From NCBI GenBank assembly GCA_026388365.1, contig JAPLJW010000208.1, positions 1-16,070 on the forward strand: a stretch of 16,070 nucleotides of DNA, read 5' to 3'. Position 1 is the first letter of the stretch; each line of letters opens with the position of its first letter. Under the pieces are notes generated by a model that searched no databases, was not told the DNA's origin, and saw only the letters and a program-made list of their open reading frames with translations. Below are positions 9,229 to 14,874 of this stretch, one piece after another. The DNA is from Deltaproteobacteria bacterium. GTDB taxonomy: Bacteria; Desulfobacterota; Syntrophia; Syntrophales; UBA5619. Position numbers and translations under genes: made by a program.

Positions 9229-10464
9229 TCACCCTTTCTTCTCTTTGAGCAATTCGATGAAGGCCTCGATCCGGGTTTCGATCTGACCCTCGGAGAAGCT
9301 CCGCTCGTCGACCATGTCCGCCTCGATCATGACCGTCGGGATTCTCATCTTCTGCTGAACGATCCGCTGGATGTCGTACTGGCCTAAGGAGTAGGGCTTG
9401 CAGCTCCGGTTGGAGTGCATGACCAGACCGTCCGCGCCGTACTTGTCCACCATCTCCATGACCTGCCGGGCCATCTCGTCCACGCCGATGTTCAGGTAGA
9501 TCCGGGTGTGGCACTCGGCCATCGTCCCGAGAAAATCGTTTTCATCGACGTACCGGAGGGCGCCGCACCAGGCGGAGGTGTAGGTGTCCGCCACGAGGCA
9601 GGCCTCTTGAGAGGCGAACTTCTCCGAAAGCCATTTCATCCGGAACCAGACGGGGATATTGTCCCAGAGGAGCCGGTATTTTTCGCGGGGGACGGCGCCG
9701 ATTCCCTCGGCAACCCGCTGCTGCATCTCGGCCAGCAGCATCTTGTAATAGTCCACAACCTGCTGCGTCCCGCGGAGGGTCACGATCAGCGCGAGGTGGA
9801 TGAAGGCGTCGAAGGCGGAGAGCGGCGCGGGCCGGTTCATCGCCGTATCCAGAACCGCCTGCCAGAGCCGCTGGCCCTCCACGGAGAGCCGCCCGACCTC
9901 CTGGATCCGGTCGTGATCGAGCTTCTTCCCGCAGGCCTCCTCCAGGAAGGCGATGTACTCGTTAATCTGCCCCTGGACGTAACGCTTCGCCTCCGCGGAA
10001 AATCCCGTGTGGCAGAAGGGGGTGTCGAGGATGAAGAGCGGCACCTTGAAATACCGGGCCTGGATCTCGTACCACTTGAGGACCGTCCCGCAGATGTTGT
10101 TGCAGCAGACGAGCATGTCGGGCCGCGGAAGGCCGCCGATCGGTCCGCCGTTCACCGGCGCGCAGGCGATGTCCGAGCGGGCATAGGAGCAGAGGTCGCT
10201 CGAATAGCCCATCGCCTCCGCCTTTTCGCAGAGATCCACCCCCATCTTGCTGGCCCCGATCATCGCCCCGTGGTTCTCCGGATAGACGGGGATGACGTCC
10301 ATCGCGATCAGGGGCTCCACCGGCCCGCCGCTTGTGATCCAGGCAACCTTTTTTCCCGTCTGCTCCGCGGTCTTCGCATCGATGTAGTAGGCCGTCATGA
10401 TCTCCTTCATCTTCTTGACCGCCTTGATCTTCCGCTTTTCCTTCGCCTCGTCTTTTTCCGCCAT
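9229..10464 (-). CDS. 2-hydroxyacyl-CoA dehydratase family subunit (HGD-D/BcrB-like)
   Basis: 411 residues of the HGD-D family, which includes 2-hydroxyglutaryl-, 2-hydroxyisocaproyl- and phenyllactyl-CoA dehydratases and class I benzoyl-CoA reductase subunits B and C. These enzymes use a 4Fe-4S cluster and ATP-driven one-electron transfer. Likely cluster cysteines are Cys92 (DLCSYAR), Cys125 (NNICGTVLKWYE) and Cys355 (SNRSCKPYSLGQ), the family's three-cysteine spacing. The N-terminus is a Lys/Glu-rich helix. The start at 10464 has AGAGGAGAAG just upstream. It lies 18 nt after its partner gene, so the two are almost certainly co-transcribed and form a heterodimer. The substrate cannot be read from sequence alone. 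No archerase-type activator is next to it. Confidence 0.88.
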   Translation of the reverse strand: MAEKDEAKEKRKIKAVKKMKEIMTAYYIDAKTAEQTGKKVAWITSGGPVEPLIAMDVIPVYPENHGAMIGASKMGVDLCEKAEAMGYSSDLCSYARSDIACAPVNGGPIGGLPRPDMLVCCNNICGTVLKWYEIQARYFKVPLFILDTPFCHTGFSAEAKRYVQGQINEYIAFLEEACGKKLDHDRIQEVGRLSVEGQRLWQAVLDTAMNRPAPLSAFDAFIHLALIVTLRGTQQVVDYYKMLLAEMQQRVAEGIGAVPREKYRLLWDNIPVWFRMKWLSEKFASQEACLVADTYTSAWCGALRYVDENDFLGTMAECHTRIYLNIGVDEMARQVMEMVDKYGADGLVMHSNRSCKPYSLGQYDIQRIVQQKMRIPTVMIEADMVDERSFSEGQIETRIEAFIELLKEKKG

Positions 10465-10482
10465 CGTCTTCTCCTCTACGTC

Positions 10483-11607
10483 TCAGATCATCTCGACAAA
10501 CGCCTCGAACCGCGTTCGGAGCTGGCCGTCGGCCGGAAGCCGGTCCTCGACTTCCATGAGCATGCTGGGGATCCCCTCCCGGTCCAGCGCTTCCTTCAGG
10601 TAAGGGTAATCAAAGGCGTGGGGATCGCAGAACTTCAGCAGGAAGAAGATCACCCCTTGCGCCCGCTTCTCCCGGACCAGACGGACGAGGTGGTCCGCAC
10701 GGTCGGTGAGGCCCCGGTGCTTCGCCGGGCAGACGACCCGCGTAAGAATACGCCCGGCGACAGCCGTCACGGGATCGGCTTTTTCGTCGATAAGGCCGCT
10801 GAAGTACCGGGAACCGGTGCAGAGATCGTCGCCGACGACTGCGCCACCCGCCTCCTCGATGATCGTGTAGATGTCGGGGTGGTTGCAGACGCCGCCCGAA
10901 AGGACGATCCGCTTTTTCGGCCACGCCGCGACCTTCGAAGCGCTCTTCTTCTCCATCTCCGCGGCGACCTCCTCCAGAAGGGATGCCGCCCGGGTTCTGT
11001 CCATGATCATCGCGGCCCGGACCAGCGCATAGAGGTCGCTTCCCTTGAGGATTTCCGGCCGCCCGCCCTTCAGATCGTAGATCCTGGTCAGGGCGGCGCG
11101 GATCCGATTCATGGTCCGGATCGCGGCCCGGAGGTCATCATCGGAAATCGTCACGCCCAGCTTCTCACCCAGATCCTCGCGGAACCGCTTCAGGACGTCG
11201 ATCAGGTACTGCCGCGCGCCGTCCGTATCCAGCTTGACCGGCAGGACCACGTCGAGATGGAAGCAGCCGGGGACGTTCAGCCGCCAGATGTCGGAGAGGC
11301 GCTGGATCGAATCGCACGTATGGGGAAAGACGACGCCGTCCAGGAACGCGAGACGGCCGCCGAGGGCGTCCTCCAGCGCGCCCCGGACCAGCGAGCAGCA
11401 GTAGGACTGGAGGTGGGCCTCGGCCAGATGGATCTTCTCTCCCGATCCGAAGAGCCGGAAGGGGTGCGCCCCGGCGGCCAGGATGATCTCCTCCGGCGCA
11501 TAGGAGCAGAAGGTCCCGATGATCTTCCTGCCGCTTTCCGCCTTGAATCTCTTCACGTAACCATTTGGATCTTTCAGAATCTGATCGCATTCTTCGATCT
11601 GCTTCAT
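10483..11607 (-). CDS. 2-hydroxyacyl-CoA dehydratase family subunit (HGD-D/BcrC-like)
   Basis: 374 residues, the first gene of the dehydratase pair. The N-terminal half has IIGTFCSYAPEEIILAAGAHPFRL, a hallmark of the BcrC/HgdB-like branch. The probable cluster cysteines are Cys70 or Cys71 (QSYCCSL), Cys98 (FPHTCDS) and Cys327 (LLKFCDPHAFDYPYLK). The family fold is two Rossmann-like lobes; VLSGGVCNHPDIYTIIEEAG (237-256) begins the second. ATG 11607 is chosen because GAGGAGAC lies about 9 nt upstream; an in-frame ATG at 11646 has no such site. Together with the following gene it should form the electron-accepting component that dehydrates or reduces an acyl-CoA. Benzoyl-CoA reductase C-like and hydroxyacyl-CoA dehydratase beta-like roles both remain possible. 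Confidence 0.87.
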   Translation of the reverse strand: MKQIEECDQILKDPNGYVKRFKAESGRKIIGTFCSYAPEEIILAAGAHPFRLFGSGEKIHLAEAHLQSYCCSLVRGALEDALGGRLAFLDGVVFPHTCDSIQRLSDIWRLNVPGCFHLDVVLPVKLDTDGARQYLIDVLKRFREDLGEKLGVTISDDDLRAAIRTMNRIRAALTRIYDLKGGRPEILKGSDLYALVRAAMIMDRTRAASLLEEVAAEMEKKSASKVAAWPKKRIVLSGGVCNHPDIYTIIEEAGGAVVGDDLCTGSRYFSGLIDEKADPVTAVAGRILTRVVCPAKHRGLTDRADHLVRLVREKRAQGVIFFLLKFCDPHAFDYPYLKEALDREGIPSMLMEVEDRLPADGQLRTRFEAFVEMI

Positions 11608-11742
11608 CAATTTTGTCTCCTCATCCGGAATCGAAAATCGGGTCATCCAGATCTTGCGTGTTTCTCTCTTGTTCTACAAGTCCGCACATGCTATTTGACA
11701 AATAAACTAAAGATTACCAATCGAAAGAGAGTAATGTGGGAA
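11608..11742 (-). promoter_or_regulatory. Upstream region of the dehydratase operon with two 13-bp palindromes
   Basis: CTTGT-TCT-ACAAG (11668-11680) and TATTTG-A-CAAATA (11692-11704) are perfect palindromes whose centres are 24 bp apart, 60-100 bp before the dehydratase ATG. They are candidate regulator sites. A weak -35/-10 (TTGGTA, 16 nt, TCAAAT) on the minus strand would overlap the second palindrome. Confidence 0.35.
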
Positions 11743-11765
11743 AAAAGGGGACAGATTTATTTTTC
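11743..11765 (+). repeat. Copy 1 of the AAAAGGGGACAGATTTATTTT repeat
   Basis: Reads AAAAGGGG then ACAGATTTATTTTTC. It is nearly identical and in the same orientation as the copy at 11964. From memory, this sequence type is dispersed in deltaproteobacterial genomes, often near REP-associated (IS200-like) tyrosine transposase genes; no such gene is here. Confidence 0.7.
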
Positions 11766-11819
11766 TCCGCGCTTACAAAATCCTTCTGATATTTTTCCTG
11801 TCCGCAGCCTTCAGTTTCA

Positions 11820-11842
11820 GTTGGTGACAGTTTGTCACCAAC
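11820..11842. promoter_or_regulatory. 23-bp perfect palindrome, operator-like
   Basis: GTTGGTGACA (11820-11829), spacer GTT, then TGTCACCAAC (11833-11842), ten perfect pairs. It is followed on neither side by a T-run, so it looks more like a dimeric regulator site or a short dispersed palindrome than a terminator. It lies 11 nt beyond the stop of the 35-codon zinc-ribbon fragment. Confidence 0.6.
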
Positions 11843-11852
11843 ACACACCTTT

Positions 11853-11960
11853 CTATTCATCTTCGGGCTCGATCACACGGGAAACCTCGCCACCGCAGCG
11901 TTTGCACGTGCCTCGCAGGATAAGACTCCGTTGTTCCATCACCCCTTCAAGAAGTTGCAT
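11853..11960 (-). pseudogene. 35-codon zinc-ribbon remnant (CKRCGG)
   Basis: On the minus strand an open frame from ATG 11960 to TAG 11853 encodes 35 residues beginning MQLLEGVMEQRSLILRG, followed by TCKRCGGEVSRVIEPEDE. The CxxC with GG and the following beta-like VSRVIE resemble the C-terminal end of a zinc-ribbon protein. The frame opens immediately inside the 22-nt repeat copy, and an in-frame TGA lies 30 nt upstream of the ATG, so the N-terminal part of a larger gene has probably been replaced. No ribosome binding site is seen. It could instead be a genuine microprotein, though that seems less likely. Confidence 0.4.
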
Positions 11961-11963
11961 CAG

Positions 11964-11985
11964 AAAAGGGGGCAGATTTATTTTC
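11964..11985 (+). repeat. Copy 2 of the AAAAGGGGACAGATTTATTTT repeat
   Basis: Reads AAAAGGGGGCAGATTTATTTTC, one transition from copy 1 over 20 positions. The two copies bracket about 200 bp that contains the palindrome and the zinc-ribbon remnant. Confidence 0.7.
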
Positions 11986-12124
11986 AATCACCCGCCCCGT
12001 CACTCTTCATCTTCATTGCTTGTCCATTTTGAGAACCATACCCCACAAAAACTGTGTCATATTCTCTTGATTGATCAGGCTGACGGGGCAATCCGGCTAA
12101 GCCAAGCTGAATCCGGGCTGAGCC
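11986..12124. other. Noncoding stretch downstream of hicA with two GGCTNAGCC half-palindromes
   Basis: ATCCGGCTAAGCC (12091-12103) and ATCCGGGCTGAGCCC (12111-12125) form an imperfect 20-bp-period direct repeat. Each unit contains a small palindrome (GGCT-A-AGCC, GGGCT-G-AGCCC), the second touching the hicA stop codon. No gene is supported here. Confidence 0.45.
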
Positions 12125-12361
12125 CTATGACCCTTCAACCGCTTTCAAGAAGTCTTCCACGGTAATACCAGCCTGCTTCAAGATGCCTCGCAATGTGCCG
12201 ATGGCCAATTCCGGGTGCAGCGGAACAACGCAACCGAGATGTCCTTCGGAAACCGTTTTCCGAAGGACGACATGGCTGCCGCGCTGGCGAACCTGTGCAA
12301 ATCCCAATTTCTCCAGGAAATAAATCACCTCCCGGCCAGACAGGCGGTAGAGTTTAGGCAT
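12125..12361 (-). CDS. hicA: HicA-type mRNA interferase toxin
   Basis: 78 residues, the usual size. HicA toxins have a dsRBD-like fold and cut mRNA independently of ribosomes. The signature is present: LSGREVIYFLEKLGFAQVRQRGSH, catalytic His30 in the GSH motif, then VVLRK, a VVPLHPELAIGTLRGILKQAGI segment and a terminal helix. ATG 12361 overlaps the hicB stop by 8 nt and has GAGG 6 nt upstream, giving translational coupling to the antitoxin. Order is hicB then hicA, the reverse of the E. coli hicAB order but common. The protein looks intact, so it is expected to be active when freed. Confidence 0.9.
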   Translation of the reverse strand: MPKLYRLSGREVIYFLEKLGFAQVRQRGSHVVLRKTVSEGHLGCVVPLHPELAIGTLRGILKQAGITVEDFLKAVEGS

Positions 12362-12563
12362 AGGTCGCCTCAAACACGGTCATGATGGGCCGTTCGAATT
12401 CACGCATGGGAAACTCTTCGAGATAGAGTTCCGTTGCTTCCCGCAAGTTGGCGAGGGCTTCCTCGATGGAACCGCCCTGGCTGACCGTTCCCACTTCGGG
12501 ACATTCTGCCACGTATAGATCGCTCTCTCTATGGAGCACGGCAGTAAACGTTCCTACTTTCAT
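12354..12563 (-). CDS. hicB: HicB-type antitoxin, short form
   Basis: 69 residues of the HicB partial RNase H-like fold: FTAVLHRESDLYVAECPEVGTVSQGGSIEEALANLREATELYLEEF, the typical pattern in which C-P-E-V and G-x-S-x-E-E-A mark the core. It should bind and neutralise HicA. ATG 12563 has AAGGAG 7 nt upstream; a longer in-frame frame starting at 12743 would overlap the YgiT gene and is not needed. Unlike longer HicB proteins it has no C-terminal HTH or ribbon-helix-helix part for DNA binding, so autoregulation may depend on other proteins of the cassette. Confidence 0.88.
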   Translation of the reverse strand: MKVGTFTAVLHRESDLYVAECPEVGTVSQGGSIEEALANLREATELYLEEFPMREFERPIMTVFEATYA

Positions 12564-12610
12564 GGCGAGTCTCCTTGTTTTATCCAGTTCCTTGCTATCT
12601 GTCAGCCATA

Positions 12611-12847
12611 TCAGGCGGCAACGGGCCGCAGCACCCTTCCGATCACCTCGGTCTTCGCTGAGTTGTTTCTCAGATCCGATCGGATCAATTCGATTTTCCT
12701 CATGGCTTGCTGATCGTAATAACGTTCCCCGCAGTTTACACATACAAGAATCGCCATCGGAACGAGGACGATGTCGTTATTTGCCCTGATTTCTTCTTCG
12801 ATCTGTCTCTTTTCAATATCGGTACTTTTACAGACTACGCACTTCAT
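12611..12847 (-). CDS. YgiT-type zinc finger protein, probable antitoxin
   Basis: 78 residues with two CxxC pairs, Cys3/Cys6 (MKCVVC) and Cys36/Cys39 (VCVNCGERYYD), the YgiT/MqsA N-terminal zinc-binding pattern. The rest (QQAMRKIELIRSDL...) is a short helical tail, much smaller than MqsA's C-terminal HTH. The start at 12847 overlaps the stop of the DUF4258 gene by 4 nt (ATGA), so both are translated from one message. Such genes next to DUF4258 proteins are commonly treated as antitoxins. Here it is followed after 47 nt by hicB. Confidence 0.84.
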   Translation of the reverse strand: MKCVVCKSTDIEKRQIEEEIRANNDIVLVPMAILVCVNCGERYYDQQAMRKIELIRSDLRNNSAKTEVIGRVLRPVAA

Positions 12848-13170
12848 TTTCGTCTCCTTTCATCATCGATCCAACGTTTCGGATCAGGATGGTAAACCGT
12901 AATTACAATGGATAGGCTATCATCTTCCGTATAGGCGCATACGATATGTAATGGTCGGTTCGCCGATGTTCTTCCATAAACAATACAACTGGGGTACGGT
13001 TCATCTTCCAAGTATTCCTCAATGATCTTGCCACCACAAATTGCCTCTGTTACTTCCTGTTCCAAAATTTCTCCAAACTCATCAAATGCCATTTCATCAC
13101 GGGCATGCTTTGTGTAGAGGACTTTCCCTGACTGAAAACATTCAATGATTTTTTCAAATATGTTTCTCAT
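12844..13170 (-). CDS. DUF4258 domain protein, probable toxin partner
   Basis: 108 residues with the DUF4258 pattern: YTKHARDEMAFDEFGEI near the start, V.EAICGGKIIEEYLEDEPYPSCIVYGRTSANRPLHIVCAY, and a final TVYHPDPKRWIDDERRR. This fold is related to RelE/BrnT/MqsR-like nucleases, and the family is usually paired with YgiT zinc fingers. ATG 13170 has a GGAAG about 6 nt upstream; an extension to 13212 adds unrelated residues. It is the first gene of the four-gene cassette. Toxin activity is inferred from family and neighbours. Confidence 0.82.
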   Translation of the reverse strand: MRNIFEKIIECFQSGKVLYTKHARDEMAFDEFGEILEQEVTEAICGGKIIEEYLEDEPYPSCIVYGRTSANRPLHIVCAYTEDDSLSIVITVYHPDPKRWIDDERRRK

Positions 13171-13207
13171 TATCGTCTTCCGGATAGCGGGTCGTAAGAG
13201 GGTACGG

Positions 13208-13240
13208 TGCAAATGTACTTGTGTAGATGGACATTTGCAA
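13208..13240 (-). promoter_or_regulatory. Predicted promoter of the toxin-antitoxin cassette inside an inverted repeat
   Basis: On the minus strand TTGCAA (13240-13235) is followed by exactly 17 nt and TACATT (13217-13212), each 4 of 6 consensus. TGCAAATGT (13208-13216) and ACATTTGCA (13231-13239) form a 9-bp inverted repeat with a 14-nt spacer that covers both boxes. This is the layout of an autoregulated toxin-antitoxin operator. The predicted start lies about 35 nt before the ATG at 13170. Confidence 0.55.
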
Positions 13241-13276
13241 GTGGTTTCATCACAAGCAGGATATCAGGTTGACAGG

Positions 13277-14821
13277 TTAGGCGGTCTTCACTTGTCTTAC
13301 CACGTCGATCACGGTACCGTCTCGGTATTCCACGATTGCAACGATGCGGTCCTCGAACTGTGGTCTTTCCCAGGGGCCTACGATCTGGTCGGCCATCCCC
13401 TTCAAGGGCCCGACTTCGACGAGGGGCAGGTCCGTTTTCTTCAAGCGATCGGTCAGATCCTGCCTCAGCGGGTTCACGGCGATGCCGCCCTCCGTCACCA
13501 GGACGTCGATCGTCTCTCCCGGCGTCGTGGCCGTCGTGACCCGGTCCACGACGCCGGGGTATTTCTTGCTCGCTACTTTGGTCACGACGATGGCCAGTTT
13601 TGCCCCGGCCGCCGTATCGTTGTGGCCTCCTGAGCCGCCCATCAGAATGCCGTTCGAGCCGGTGGTGACGTTGACGTTGAAATCGGTATCGATCTCCGTC
13701 GCCCCGAGAATCATGACATCGAGATTGTTGACCACGGAGCCCTTGTTGTGGGGATTCCCGTACATGCCGATGGACATCGGTTGATGCCGTTTGTTGTTCG
13801 CAAAGGATTCGACGGCCTTCAGGTCAAAGCACTGGGCGTCGAAGAGCGTCCGGAAAAGTCCCTCCTCCAGCATCTTGACCGTATATGCGGTGATGCCGCC
13901 CGAGGCGAAACTGCCCTGGATGGAATTCTTGATCATCAATTCCCGTACGTAGGACGCAACGGCCAGGGAGGTCCCACCCGCTCCGGTCTGGAATGAAAAG
14001 CCCTTCTTCAGCAGTCCGGAAGCCTCGATGACGCCGGCAGCCATGGCTGCTATTTTTAAACCGGCGGGGTCCTCCGTCACTTTGGTTGTCCCCGATTCGA
14101 TGCCCCGCGCATCGCCGATGCTGTCAACCAGCACGACGTAATCCACCAGTTGCTGATTGATCTCGATCGGACAGGCGGGATACTCCACCAGATAATCCGT
14201 CACGGCCACGGTCCTGCGGGCGTAACGGACATCGACATGAGAATAGCCCATCACGCCAAAGGCCGACTTTCCTTCCACGCCGTTCATATTTCCATATTCA
14301 TCGCAGGCGGATGCGGCGATGAAAGCGACATCGATGACGACATCCCCTTCGACGATGGCCCGAACCCTTCCTCCATGACTATGCATGATGACGGGATTGT
14401 TCAAAACGCCCTTGGATATCGCTTTGGCCACCGGACCGGACAGATAATTCGTATAGAGCCCGGTCACAACGCCCTTTTCCATATGTCCGACCAGCGGGGC
14501 GTGAACGGGAAAGATGGCGGTCGATGCGACTTTCAGATTCTTCAGGCCCAGTTGGGCCGCTTCATCCAATACCATGTTCAGAACGGCGTCGCCGTTCCGC
14601 AGGCAGTGATGAAAGGAGATCGTCATGCCGTCCGACAGCCCGCAGGCCAGGATGGCTTCTCTGATCGAACCGAGCAATTTATGCTTTCCCGGCCCATAAG
14701 GGACGACCCTTGAAGGCACCCATGTGATTTCTCCCTCTTGCACGTCCGTCCCCGCGTAGGGTTTCACCGGGCCGTATCCTTCGATGTACTCGGGAATCTC
14801 TCGTCCGATTGAATTCTTCAT
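13277..14821 (-). CDS. citF: Citrate lyase alpha subunit (citrate CoA-transferase), CitF family
   Basis: A 514-residue CoA-transferase that in citrate lyase swaps acetyl for citryl on the acyl-carrier protein. Conserved segments are SFHHCLRNGDAVLNMVLDEA, APLVGHMEKGVVTGLYT, HSHGGRVRAIVEGDVVIDVAF, CDEYGNMNGVEGKSAFGVMGY, GFSFQTGAGGTSLAV, GGITAYTVKMLEEG, then EIDTDFNVNVTTGSNGILMGGSGGHNDTAAG and the end of the family (DRIVAIVEYRDGTVIDVVRQVK). ATG 14821 is chosen because homologues begin MKN.IGREIPEYIEGYG. A GTG at 14833 would add four residues, and the AGGAG before 14821 is only 1 nt away, so the start is not settled. The upstream gene is an acyl-CoA ligase, not citE, and the downstream gene is a toxin-antitoxin cassette, so the lyase partners are not beside it. 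Confidence 0.9.
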   Translation of the reverse strand: MKNSIGREIPEYIEGYGPVKPYAGTDVQEGEITWVPSRVVPYGPGKHKLLGSIREAILACGLSDGMTISFHHCLRNGDAVLNMVLDEAAQLGLKNLKVASTAIFPVHAPLVGHMEKGVVTGLYTNYLSGPVAKAISKGVLNNPVIMHSHGGRVRAIVEGDVVIDVAFIAASACDEYGNMNGVEGKSAFGVMGYSHVDVRYARRTVAVTDYLVEYPACPIEINQQLVDYVVLVDSIGDARGIESGTTKVTEDPAGLKIAAMAAGVIEASGLLKKGFSFQTGAGGTSLAVASYVRELMIKNSIQGSFASGGITAYTVKMLEEGLFRTLFDAQCFDLKAVESFANNKRHQPMSIGMYGNPHNKGSVVNNLDVMILGATEIDTDFNVNVTTGSNGILMGGSGGHNDTAAGAKLAIVVTKVASKKYPGVVDRVTTATTPGETIDVLVTEGGIAVNPLRQDLTDRLKKTDLPLVEVGPLKGMADQIVGPWERPQFEDRIVAIVEYRDGTVIDVVRQVKTA

Positions 14822-14874
14822 GCTCCTTTTCACCGCTTGCTTCGATTATCTTAATTTTCTCCATCTATCCGGAA

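Noticed and set aside
8049..9248. A 399-codon plus-strand open frame
   Set aside because: It is antisense to the M20 peptidase gene, whose metal ligands are complete; the plus-strand product has shadow-like composition.
9415..12165. A 916-codon plus-strand open frame
   Set aside because: It is antisense to two well-supported dehydratase genes with family cysteines and ribosome binding sites. Long antisense frames are expected in such GC-rich genes, and its translation is low-complexity and unlike any family.
14679..14864. A 61-codon frame starting MEKIKIIEASGEKEHEEF before citF
   Set aside because: It runs mostly inside citF in another frame and has no recognisable domain; the citF frame is well supported.
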